Assembly: GCA_946481225.1 (NCBI GenBank)
Contig: CAMLNJ010000017.1
Span: 1 to 15,092, forward strand
Source of the DNA: an uncultured Verrucomicrobiota bacterium
GTDB lineage: Bacteria; Verrucomicrobiota; Verrucomicrobiae; Opitutales; Opitutaceae
DNA length: 15,092 bases
Reading direction: 5' to 3'
The position numbers and the translations under genes were made by a program. Numbering within the stretch: the first letter of the stretch is position 1; each line of letters begins with the position of its first letter. Positions 6,984 to 13,301 of this stretch are shown one piece after another. The notes below the pieces were generated by a model. That model worked only from the letters and a program-made list of their open reading frames with translations. It was not told the origin of the DNA and did not search any database.

Positions 6984-7433
6984 TCAGGAGCGATCCGCTG
7001 GCGCGACCCCGTTGGTGACCGCGACCGGGGCGCTCGGTTTGGAGGAGGGAAGCGCGGCCTGCACCGATTCCCACTCGCGGCGCACCGCCGCCCGAAGCTC
7101 TACCCAGCTGTCGGCGTCGAACTGCCGTTGCAAGGGTGTCAGACGTTTCTCCAGTTGGTAAATGCGAGATTCGAAAGCACGCCGGTCGGGACCGGAAGGA
7201 AGGCTGGTCGCGTGGGAATAGAGGCGTCCGACCTCCGCCTCCAGCAGGCGCATCGCGGTGGGGGAGGCCGGATCGAGCGAATACAGCGGAATCTCGTCGA
7301 GGGGTGTCACCGGCGTAAAATAAACCCTGCGTTGAACACCCGAACTTTCGACCTCCGCCGCCGAAACCAGCGGGGCGGCCGCCAGGAAGGTCACGGGGAG
7401 GATGAAAAAACGGAGAGCTCGGCAAAAATTCAT
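6984..7433 (-). CDS. Small exported protein, tandem paralogue 1
   Basis: 149 residues with a signal peptide (RALRFFILPVTFLAAAPLVSA, cleavage near residue 25). The mature part starts with a conserved RRVYFTPVTPLDEIPLYSL segment and continues as an apparently helical region with LPSGPDRRAFESRIYQLEKRL and LRAAVRREWESVQA, then a low-complexity Ser/Pro/Ala tail. It is about 70 percent identical by hand count over 94 residues to the gene at 7708-8163, so the pair is a tandem duplication. I do not recognise the family; no catalytic motif is visible and the mature protein has no cysteine. The helical part with heptad-like Leu/Arg/Glu spacing could be a coiled coil. The ATG at 7433 has a good GGAG eight bases upstream. 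Envelope location is inferred from the signal peptide. Confidence 0.8.
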   Translation of the reverse strand: MNFCRALRFFILPVTFLAAAPLVSAAEVESSGVQRRVYFTPVTPLDEIPLYSLDPASPTAMRLLEAEVGRLYSHATSLPSGPDRRAFESRIYQLEKRLTPLQRQFDADSWVELRAAVRREWESVQAALPSSKPSAPVAVTNGVAPADRS

Positions 7434-7441
7434 ACCTTTTT

Positions 7442-7445
7442 CTCC
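7442..7445 (-). promoter_or_regulatory. Shine-Dalgarno GGAG for paralogue 1
   Basis: Minus strand reads GGAG, then eight bases, then the ATG at 7433. This supports the start and contrasts with the SD-less leaders of most other genes here. Confidence 0.55.
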
Positions 7446-7620
7446 GATTGTTTCGGCGCTGGATCAAATGCAATGTAACATCGATAGAGCGAAGTTGCCG
7501 TAGAGATTCCGGTCCAAGCCGTAGGGAGTTGTTTAAATTCCGCCTCAGGGGGCGCTCCGATGCTCCGGGCTCCGACCGTCGCGGCCGCGAGGAAGGCGGC
7601 TTGTGCGTCTTAGGCCCAGT

Positions 7621-7672
7621 TAGGCTGTGTCTTGTAAAAACCGGAACATCGCTGGCGCTCTACGAGTGGAGC
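7621..7672 (+). mobile_element. Left-end fragment of the inverted-repeat element, copy B
   Basis: Begins TAGGCTGTGTCTTG and matches the left arm of the complete element at 11170-11352 at about 40 of 52 positions with one gap, including CATCGC, GGCGCTCT and CGAGTGGAG. Similarity fades after about 7672 and no right end is seen before the stop of the gene at 7708. It lies in the 274-bp gap between the two paralogous small-protein genes, just downstream of the second. The rest of the gap should hold the promoter of paralogue 1. Confidence 0.55.
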
Positions 7673-7707
7673 GGCGCGGCGATGCAGGCCGTCTCGGCGG
7701 GCGTTGG

Positions 7708-8163
7708 TCAGTCGACGCTGGCCACCGGTTGGCCGGAGGCGGTGATCGGGGACGGGGCGGGCGAGGGGGTGGAAAGCAGAAGCGATGCCTGCACCGTCTC
7801 CCACTCGAGGCGCACCGCGGCGCGCAGATCGGTCCAAGACCGCGCATCGAATTGCGTTTGCAGGGGATGCAGGCGTTTTTCGAGCAGGTAGATCCTGGTC
7901 TGGAAGGCGCGGCGGTCCGGTCCGGATGGCAGCGTGGTCGCATGCGTGTAAAGCCGGGCCAGCTCCGCATCGAGGAACTTCACCGCGTCGGGCGACGACG
8001 ATTCCATCGCATAAAGGGGAATCTGGTCGAGCGGTGTGGTGGGGGTGAAATACACGCGACGAACGATCTCGGTCCGTTCGCGGACGGACGCGCCGAGCTC
8101 CGGAGAAAACGCGGCAAAAGCCACGGGAATGACAAGGGACAAGGCGGCGCGTGCAAAGAGCAT
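7708..8163 (-). CDS. Small exported protein, tandem paralogue 2
   Basis: 151 residues from the ATG at 8163, with a signal peptide (ARAALSLVIPVAFAAFSPELGA). Its core, RRVYFTPTTPLDQIPLYAM to EWETVQASL, matches paralogue 1 (6984-7433) at about 70 percent over 94 residues with no gaps; the signal peptides and C-terminal Ser/Pro tails are much less alike, as expected for core-function conservation. The family is not one I recognise. An ATG nine bases upstream (8172) is in frame, but AAGGA ends exactly at that ATG, eight bases before the one at 8163, so the inner ATG is the better start. It diverges from the hydroxylase gene at 8358. Function unknown; exported location inferred. Confidence 0.8.
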   Translation of the reverse strand: MLFARAALSLVIPVAFAAFSPELGASVRERTEIVRRVYFTPTTPLDQIPLYAMESSSPDAVKFLDAELARLYTHATTLPSGPDRRAFQTRIYLLEKRLHPLQTQFDARSWTDLRAAVRLEWETVQASLLLSTPSPAPSPITASGQPVASVD

Positions 8164-8171
8164 GGTCGGCA

Positions 8172-8176
8172 TCCTT
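8172..8176 (-). promoter_or_regulatory. Shine-Dalgarno AAGGA deciding the start of paralogue 2
   Basis: Minus strand AAGGA lies eight bases before the ATG at 8163 but overlaps the alternative ATG at 8172, so it supports the shorter protein. Confidence 0.5.
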
Positions 8177-8357
8177 TCGGAATCGGCCGGTCGACGCGAC
8201 CACCAATCGTTCCGCTGAATACGTATATGAGATGTGAACTCCCCTACGAGCGAGGGCGCGTCCAGCCCGGGATCGCGGCGCTGCCCGGAAGTTTGGCTTA
8301 TCGAGCCGGCGATGGTGATTGCACCGTGAGCCGCCTGCCTGCCTGCTCGGTCGCTTC

Positions 8358-9311
8358 ATGTCGCACGCTCCGCACGCTCCCAAGCCGGCTCCCGAGGCCG
8401 GGCACGAGGAATTTTCCCTCCCCTTGTTCGTCGTCACCGTCATCGGCACGCTCGCGTTCCTCTTTGCCGCGCTCCGCTTCGCCGCGCCCGGGGTCTGGGA
8501 CGCGCAGTGGCGCGCCTCGCTCGCCTTTGGCATCGTCGCGTTTGTCGCGATCAGCATGCTCAACTGTTTTTTCGAGTATTTCTTCCATCGATACCTGCTG
8601 CACACCCCGGCGCTTCCGCTCGTGCGCCGGCTCTACCGTCAGCACACGCTTCACCATGGGCTCACCCACATCGTCCGGCGCCCGGCGCGCGACGGTCGCG
8701 CGATCCTCTGCGTGGAAAACAAGTTTCCCATCGTGGAGCCCGAGCAGGGCGAGGCGTCCTTCTTCCCGTGGTATGCGCTCGCGGTCTTCGCCGCCGTGCT
8801 CACGCCGGTCTTCGTGCTTCTGCAGTGGCTGCTGCCGGCTTTCCCCTGGTTTGTCGCGGGTTACGCCGCGCTCGCCGTCTCGATTTCGCTCTACGAGATA
8901 CTTCATGCGATCAACCATTGGTCGCTCGAGATTTGGTCCCCGCTCCTCACCCATCGCGTCTGGGGCGCGTTTTGGCGGCCTGTCTACGGCTTTCACCTTC
9001 GGCATCACGCCGTCACGGATTGCAACGAGTCCATTTCCGGCTTTTTTGGCCTGCCCGTCGCCGATTGGGTTTTTCGCACCTGCATTATTCCGCGCACCGT
9101 CTACACCGATGGGGAGCCTTCCGACGCCGACATGTTTCGCAGCCCGCGGCCGGTCGCGCTCATCGGCTGGCTCGACGCATGGGCGCGCAATGCGGTGAAA
9201 ACGCGTCGCGCGCGCCCGGGCGCGGAAGCGATCGAGGCGTTTACTCAATCCGAGGATGCGACGCCCGCCTCGCCCCGGCCCCGGGCTGATGGGGTTGCGG
9301 TCGGGAAGTAG
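8358..9311 (+). CDS. Sterol desaturase/fatty acid hydroxylase family membrane protein
   Basis: 317 residues. Hydrophobic helices lie at about 22-42, 53-75, 138-160 and 162-180. The di-iron histidine boxes of the fatty acid hydroxylase superfamily are present: HRYLLH at 77-82, HTLHH at 96-100, His183 and His187 (ILHAINHW), and HLRHH at 213-217. Members use O2 and a di-iron centre to hydroxylate or desaturate lipids, carotenoids or sterols in the membrane; the substrate cannot be told here and no lipid biosynthesis gene is adjacent. The ATG at 8358 is preferred over an in-frame TTG at 8319, which would add 13 residues of no family character. The leader is pyrimidine-rich with no Shine-Dalgarno. 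The C-terminal 50 residues are a low-complexity Ala/Pro/Arg tail. The next gene, on the other strand, ends 34 bases away. Confidence 0.85.
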   Translation: MSHAPHAPKPAPEAGHEEFSLPLFVVTVIGTLAFLFAALRFAAPGVWDAQWRASLAFGIVAFVAISMLNCFFEYFFHRYLLHTPALPLVRRLYRQHTLHHGLTHIVRRPARDGRAILCVENKFPIVEPEQGEASFFPWYALAVFAAVLTPVFVLLQWLLPAFPWFVAGYAALAVSISLYEILHAINHWSLEIWSPLLTHRVWGAFWRPVYGFHLRHHAVTDCNESISGFFGLPVADWVFRTCIIPRTVYTDGEPSDADMFRSPRPVALIGWLDAWARNAVKTRRARPGAEAIEAFTQSEDATPASPRPRADGVAVGK

Positions 9312-9345
9312 GTTTGCGCGGCCCGCGGGCGGGGCGGCCCGTCGC

Positions 9346-9561
9346 TCAGGCCTCGATGGCCGCGCCGTGGGGCTCGATGCCCGCGCGCCGCAGCACAGCG
9401 ATGACCTCGTCCGCCTCGGCGCCCGTTTCCTCGAGGACGACGCAGTCGCGCTCCAGATCCACGTGCGCGTCTTCGATGCGCGGCACCGCCTTCAGTGATC
9501 GCTCGAGCTCGGGAACTTGATCGGGCGGCACCTGGGAGATCGCGTAGAGGACGGTGGACAT
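9346..9561 (-). CDS. Small HMA-fold-like protein lacking the metal motif
   Basis: 71 residues from the ATG at 9561: TVLYAISQVPPDQVPELERSL, then an acidic strand pair (EDAHVDLERDCVVLEE) and ADEVIAVLRRAGIEP. The beta-alpha-beta-beta-alpha-beta order and the closing LRRAGIEP resemble heavy-metal-associated (HMA/CopZ) domains, but the metal-binding CxxC of the first loop is absent (QVPP instead) and the only cysteine is in the third strand. It may therefore be a non-metal-binding relative with another role; this is inference from pattern. The frame continues upstream to an ATG at 9690, but that part is Arg/Pro/Ala-rich and is probably not translated. The leader is CG-rich with no Shine-Dalgarno. 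Confidence 0.65.
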   Translation of the reverse strand: MSTVLYAISQVPPDQVPELERSLKAVPRIEDAHVDLERDCVVLEETGAEADEVIAVLRRAGIEPHGAAIEA

Positions 9562-9645
9562 GGGCGGGCAGGAACGAGGGACCGCGCGAGGGAGGCGCGC
9601 GGTTTGCGGCGCCGCTCCGGATCTCGGAGCTCGCGTCACAGCCAT

Positions 9646-9674
9646 ATTATCGCGCGGTGCAGCCAAAATTTTAA
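9646..9674 (-). promoter_or_regulatory. Putative sigma-70-like promoter for the HMA-like gene
   Basis: On the minus strand TTAAAA (9674-9669) is followed after exactly 17 bases by GATAAT (9651-9646). Matches to consensus are 4/6 and 5/6. It stands out as the only AT-rich island in the 243-bp gap 9562-9804 and would give a leader of about 80 bases. The rest of that gap shows no gene. Confidence 0.4.
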
Positions 9675-9804
9675 TCAGGGCCCTTCCCAAAGAGAGCCGA
9701 ATCCGGAAGCCGTTGATGATTTTGGCACGGTCGTTTTCCGCCCCGATGCCAGGGCATGTCCGGGGGAGGCGGCTCGCGAGGCCGGCACCGCCGCGTGCTT
9801 CGCT

Positions 9805-10335
9805 TCAGCCCGCGCTCGGACGCCGCCCGAGGAAGCGCGCGAGCAGATAAAGCGCGCCGGCGGCTGGTGCGATGAGATAGGCGGAGATGTTCACCGTCTG
9901 GGACACCAGAATGCCCGGCGTCTCGTCCGGGTAGGCCCACAGGGGATACAGCGGCGGCGATCCGTCCGCGATTCGGGCGCGCGCCGTAGCGCCGAGCAGC
10001 AGGAGAACGCCCTCGACGGCGAGCATCACGAGCGCGAAGCCGCCCGCGGCGTTTCCGAGCGAGATTTTGGCCCGCGCGCCCGTCCGGCAGGAGAGCCAGG
10101 CGAGAAAGCCAAAGACGAGCCCTGGTCCAAACGTCGCCACCGCGGCGTATTGCACGGCCAGCAGGGCGTGGTTGCTGATCGGCAGGAGCGGGCGGTGATA
10201 TTCCGTGAAATGGCGCGGCTCCACGCGGATCAGGTAGAGGTCGTGCAGGCAGGCCCAGGCAACCACCAGACCGCCAAAAACAAGGGCGAAGCGAGTCAGC
10301 GGCTTGCGTTCGGAATCGGGGACGGGAAGGCGCAT
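9805..10335 (-). CDS. Four-helix membrane protein of unknown function
   Basis: 176 residues with four clear hydrophobic helices at about 16-36, 57-82, 94-115 and 147-168, and a proline/aromatic loop between helices 3 and 4 (SPPLYPLWAYPDE). The short N-terminus is basic (RLPVPDSERKPLTR). I do not recognise a family and see no conserved catalytic motif. The ATG at 10335 is chosen because the frame upstream of it (to 10527) encodes a Gly/Lys/Ser-rich stretch overlapping the leader of the divergent FKBP gene. It is followed on the same strand by the HMA-like gene after 243 bp, which has its own candidate promoter, so the two may not be co-transcribed. The leader is C-rich with no Shine-Dalgarno. 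Confidence 0.7.
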   Translation of the reverse strand: MRLPVPDSERKPLTRFALVFGGLVVAWACLHDLYLIRVEPRHFTEYHRPLLPISNHALLAVQYAAVATFGPGLVFGFLAWLSCRTGARAKISLGNAAGGFALVMLAVEGVLLLLGATARARIADGSPPLYPLWAYPDETPGILVSQTVNISAYLIAPAAGALYLLARFLGRRPSAG

Positions 10336-10516
10336 GGGGGGGGCGGAGGGAAGGGCGGATGGAGTTTGAGATTTGAGATGAAGTTTTAAGTTGGAGGTCG
10401 ACGACGAAGATCCTCCGAATCCCGGCGGCTCCCGGTCTCGCGCCTCCGCCCCTTTTCCCTTTCCAACCTTTCCCCTCAACCATCCTCTTAAACCCCTTCC
10501 GTCTCCCTTTTCCTTC
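10336..10516. promoter_or_regulatory. Divergent promoter region, membrane protein / FKBP
   Basis: 181 bp between divergent starts must carry both promoters. It has an AT-richer block near 10360-10395 with a directly repeated TTTGAGAT, flanked by strongly purine-biased sequence on the left and pyrimidine-biased sequence (10440-10516) on the right. That gives both genes C/T-rich 5' leaders without Shine-Dalgarno. I cannot place -35/-10 boxes with confidence. Confidence 0.4.
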
Positions 10517-11140
10517 ATGTCATCCAACGAATATCCTCTCGATACGGTCGAACAACGCGTGAGCTATGGCGTCGCGCGAAACATGGGCGCCAACCTCGCC
10601 CGCCAAGGCCTCGAGATCGACCTCGGCGCGTTCGTGGTCGGTCTCCAGGACGGCCTCGCCAATCTACCTCCCCGCGTGAGCGAGGCAGCGCTCCGCGCCG
10701 CCTTCGAGACCGCGCAGGAGCGCGTCGAGGCGATCGCCGCCGATCAAGCCGCCAAGCAAGCCGGCGCCGGCCGCGCTTTTCTCGACGAGAACAAGGCCCG
10801 CCCCGGCGTCGTCGTCACCCCGTCCGGGCTCCAATACGAGGTGCTCCGCGCCGGTGCGGGCGCAAGGCCCGACGCCTCGCAATCCGTTGAAGTCCACTAC
10901 CACGGCACCTTGATCGACGGCACCGTCTTCGACAGCTCCGTTCAACGCGGCGAAACCGTGTCCTTCCCGGTCACCGGCGTCATTCCCGGCTGGGTCGAGG
11001 CCCTCCAGCTCATGCAGGTCGGCTCGAAGTGGCGGCTCTTTATCCCGTCGAATCTCGCCTATGGCGACCGCGGCACCGGCCCCATCCCGCCGGGGTCCAC
11101 GCTCATCTTCGACGTCGAGCTCATCGGCATCCAAGGCTAG
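10517..11140 (+). CDS. fklB: FKBP-type peptidyl-prolyl cis-trans isomerase, FklB type
   Basis: 207 residues, the size of E. coli FklB (FKBP22), and similar along its length. An N-terminal helical dimerisation domain (DTVEQRVSYGVARNMGANL, residues 9-27, to about 95) is joined to a C-terminal FKBP domain (about 100-206). FKBP pocket residues are present: Tyr128 in VHYHG, Phe138-Asp139 in TVFDSS, VIPGW at 155-159, Tyr182 in AYGDRG, and Phe198 near the end. It catalyses proline isomerisation and acts as a folding helper, probably in the cytoplasm since there is no signal peptide. The ATG at 10517 is chosen because upstream in-frame codons are a Pro/Phe-rich translation of the pyrimidine leader. 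Convergent with the sugar isomerase gene, with the inverted-repeat element between them. Confidence 0.93.
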   Translation: MSSNEYPLDTVEQRVSYGVARNMGANLARQGLEIDLGAFVVGLQDGLANLPPRVSEAALRAAFETAQERVEAIAADQAAKQAGAGRAFLDENKARPGVVVTPSGLQYEVLRAGAGARPDASQSVEVHYHGTLIDGTVFDSSVQRGETVSFPVTGVIPGWVEALQLMQVGSKWRLFIPSNLAYGDRGTGPIPPGSTLIFDVELIGIQG

Positions 11141-11169
11141 CGCCGGGCGGCGAAGGCGCGGCGCCGCCG

Positions 11170-11352
11170 CTAGGGTGTGTCTGGGAAAGATTCAGACCAT
11201 CGCCGGCGCTCTGCGAGTGGAGGGAGAAAGGGCACTGGGCCGGCGTTGACCTCGGCGGCACGACCCGCTGGGTCGCCTCCGCCTCGGTCGCCTTGGCCGA
11301 GCACCCTTTCTCCTCTCACGCTGGCCCGACTTCTTTCCCAGACACACCCTAG
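11170..11352 (+). mobile_element. Complete inverted-repeat (MITE-like) element, copy A
   Basis: 183 bp bounded by perfect 21-bp inverted repeats (11170-11190 and 11332-11352) with outer sequence TAGGGTGTGTCTGGGAAAG on each strand. Inside, GGAGAAAGGG (11223-11232) matches CCCTTTCTCC (11304-11313), and CGACCC (11261-11266) matches GGGTCG (11270-11275) around a three-base loop, so the whole element can fold into one long hairpin with a bulge in the left arm. That bulge segment (about 11197-11220) is the part best conserved with copy B. No transposase frame is inside. Ends fall on TA, as in non-autonomous relatives of IS630/Tc1-mariner elements, which duplicate TA on insertion; the family assignment is inference. 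Its position between convergent genes would also make it a bidirectional terminator structure. Confidence 0.75.
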
Positions 11353-12122
11353 ATCCGGGCGAGTTCGAGCCAGCGATGGAGGGTTTCGGCGTCCTCGGTG
11401 AACGCCGAGACCGCGTCGTCGCGCACGAATTCCAGCATGGCGAAACGCTCGTCCGGCAGGGTGGAGAGCGGACGCAAAAAGCGCGCCCAGCGCTCGGCGC
11501 CGGTGGCGAGCGGGTGGCGTTCCGCATGGGTGGGCCACCAGTGAAAGACGTGTATGTTGCCCACGCGCGGAAGCACGGCCTCCAATCCGCGCACGCATTC
11601 CTCGGTGTCCTCGCCGTTGTGCGGCTGCCAATAGGTGCGGAGGTTCGGGTGATCGACCTCGGCGAGGAGGCGGGCGGCGGACGCGTTGGTGTCGGTCAGG
11701 GTGTCGGCGTGAAACTCGGTCGAGATGGTCACGCCTACGCGGGCGGCTTGGTCGGCGATCCGGCGAAGATCCGCGACGACGTGTCCGCGCCGCGTTTCGT
11801 CCGTGGCGGCGGAGGCGAGGCCGCCGGCCCAGACGCGAATGGTCGGGGCGCCGAGCGCGACCGCGGTTTCGAGAATCCGGGCGAAGGCGGGATTCTCCGC
11901 GGCCGTCGAGCCGCAGCGGTAGTAGCTGCCATAGGCCGCGACCCGAAGGCCACCATCGAGCGTTCGCGCCCGCACTTCGCGGGCGCGGGCAAGATCTCCG
12001 TGCGGCACATGGAGGTCTCCGCCCCACTCGATGCCCGCGAGTTTCGCGTCCTGGCACAGGGCGACGATCTCGCCGGGCGAGAGCTTTCGAAAGGTGATCG
12101 AGACCAGGCCTGGGAGAATCAT
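11349..12122 (-). CDS. Sugar phosphate isomerase/epimerase-like TIM-barrel protein
   Basis: 257 residues that fit the AP-endonuclease-2/xylose-isomerase-like TIM barrel: start GLVSITFRKLSPGEIVALCQDAKLAGIEWGGD, middle ISTEFHADTLTDT (Glu136, His138), WQPHNGE (His168), HVFHWWP (His191, His194) and MLEFV (Glu231), the usual positions of divalent-metal ligands. Such proteins isomerise or epimerise sugars or related polyols; the substrate is unknown. The ATG at 12122 lies 26 bases after the PfkB stop, so it is the last gene of the GH36-kinase-isomerase operon. The open frame continues far upstream, but only as an antisense-free shadow of the kinase gene in another frame. Its TAG stop is formed by the TA of the inverted-repeat element, so the element may have set or altered the C-terminus. 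Confidence 0.82.
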   Translation of the reverse strand: MILPGLVSITFRKLSPGEIVALCQDAKLAGIEWGGDLHVPHGDLARAREVRARTLDGGLRVAAYGSYYRCGSTAAENPAFARILETAVALGAPTIRVWAGGLASAATDETRRGHVVADLRRIADQAARVGVTISTEFHADTLTDTNASAARLLAEVDHPNLRTYWQPHNGEDTEECVRGLEAVLPRVGNIHVFHWWPTHAERHPLATGAERWARFLRPLSTLPDERFAMLEFVRDDAVSAFTEDAETLHRWLELARI

Positions 12123-12148
12123 GGATGGGCGCGGGAGATGGGCGCGGG

Positions 12149-13276
12149 TTAGTTCCAGTTGGAGAGGAAGTGTTCGAGGTCGTCGAGCGTGGGACTGTTC
12201 GCGGTGCGGACGTAGTGGCCGCTCGTGCAAACGCCGAGCGCGAGGCTCGCCTCCGCGTCGAGGCCGAGGAGACGGCCCTGGCAGAAGCCGCCGTTGAAGT
12301 GGTCGCCCGCGCCGGTGGTGATGACGGGGTTTTCGCAATAGGGGCCGGGCACCCACGTGGTTCCGGCGGCGGTGGCGCAGGCGGCCGATTCGCGCGGGTG
12401 GATGACGACGACGGCGAGGCCGAGCTTGGCGCGGATCTCGGAGCAGGCGGTGCGGAGGCTCGCCTCGTCCTTGTCGGGCGAGGGGACTCCGAGCACGGTC
12501 GCTACCTGTTGCGCTTCCTTCAGATTCAGTCCGAGCGTCACCTCTCCAAACGCGCCGAAGCGGGAAATGAGGGCGAGAGCCTCGCGGAGGTCCTCGGGCG
12601 TGCGTTTTTCCGGATCGGCGAGATCGAAGAAATAGGTCCGCGGCGGCGCCTCGGGGGGACGCGCGGGCAGGGCGGGAAGGACGTGGTCCACGAGGTCGCG
12701 GAAGATGCCCGTCATGTTCGGGATCATCGTCCAATTGACGAAGGCGGCCAGATCGGCGGCGGCGAGCGTGGCGCGGAAACGCCCGGCGCCGACGACCGAC
12801 TCGATGACCGGCAAGGTGATCGTGTCCAGGCTGCGGAGCTGGCCGAGCATCAGTTTGCCGTCGCCAAACTCGATCGCGGTGGTGGTCGCGGGCGGGCAAA
12901 GGGAGAACACCTCGGCGCGGGCGGCCAGGTCCCCGAACACAGGGTGGATCGCGGGGTGCCCGAGCGAGCCGACGTAGGTCACGCGCGTGCCGCCGGCGAG
13001 GAGCGCGGCGGCCATGAGCGGGCCATTGCCCCCGAGTTTCTCCATCACGGGATAGAGTTCGAGATTGGCGCTCTTGCCGGCGGCGCCGGCCACGCGGGCG
13101 GCGAATTCGGGGATGCTGGAGATCGAGGTGAAGGCCTCGCCCTGGCCGGTGCGGGTGGCCACGGGTTTCACAATGGTGTCGACGAAGCCGTCGAAGCCGA
13201 GCAACGCGCTGCGGGCTGCCGGCCGGGAGCGGGCGGAACGAAGGGCGAGAAGGGCGCGGGACTTGAAGGAGGACAT
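12149..13276 (-). CDS. PfkB-family carbohydrate kinase
   Basis: 375 residues with the ribokinase/PfkB pattern: LLGFDGFVD at 25-33, substrate-site GGNGPLMAAALLAGG at 82-96, and the C-terminal signature ITTGAGDHFNGGF with the anion-hole Gly-Ala-Gly at 322-324 and the catalytic base Asp325. It should phosphorylate a sugar or related alcohol with ATP in the cytoplasm. It is longer than a typical PfkB kinase (about 300-330); the extra residues lie at the N-terminus and between about 45 and 80. The specific sugar cannot be named. It is 25 bases after the GH36 stop and 26 before the isomerase start, so the three are likely co-transcribed. The ATG has a C-rich leader without Shine-Dalgarno. Confidence 0.9.
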   Translation of the reverse strand: MSSFKSRALLALRSARSRPAARSALLGFDGFVDTIVKPVATRTGQGEAFTSISSIPEFAARVAGAAGKSANLELYPVMEKLGGNGPLMAAALLAGGTRVTYVGSLGHPAIHPVFGDLAARAEVFSLCPPATTTAIEFGDGKLMLGQLRSLDTITLPVIESVVGAGRFRATLAAADLAAFVNWTMIPNMTGIFRDLVDHVLPALPARPPEAPPRTYFFDLADPEKRTPEDLREALALISRFGAFGEVTLGLNLKEAQQVATVLGVPSPDKDEASLRTACSEIRAKLGLAVVVIHPRESAACATAAGTTWVPGPYCENPVITTGAGDHFNGGFCQGRLLGLDAEASLALGVCTSGHYVRTANSPTLDDLEHFLSNWN

Positions 13277-13301
13277 CGATAGGGGTGGGGGGCGTGAGCG
13301 G

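Noticed and set aside
12123..12899. N-terminal extension of the isomerase frame into the kinase gene
   Set aside because: Translates to Arg/Pro-rich noise over the kinase; the family-like protein begins at the ATG at 12122.
12125..13282. 385-codon open frame on the plus strand over the PfkB gene
   Set aside because: Low-complexity Gly/Glu/Arg/Ala composition and complete overlap with a well-supported kinase.
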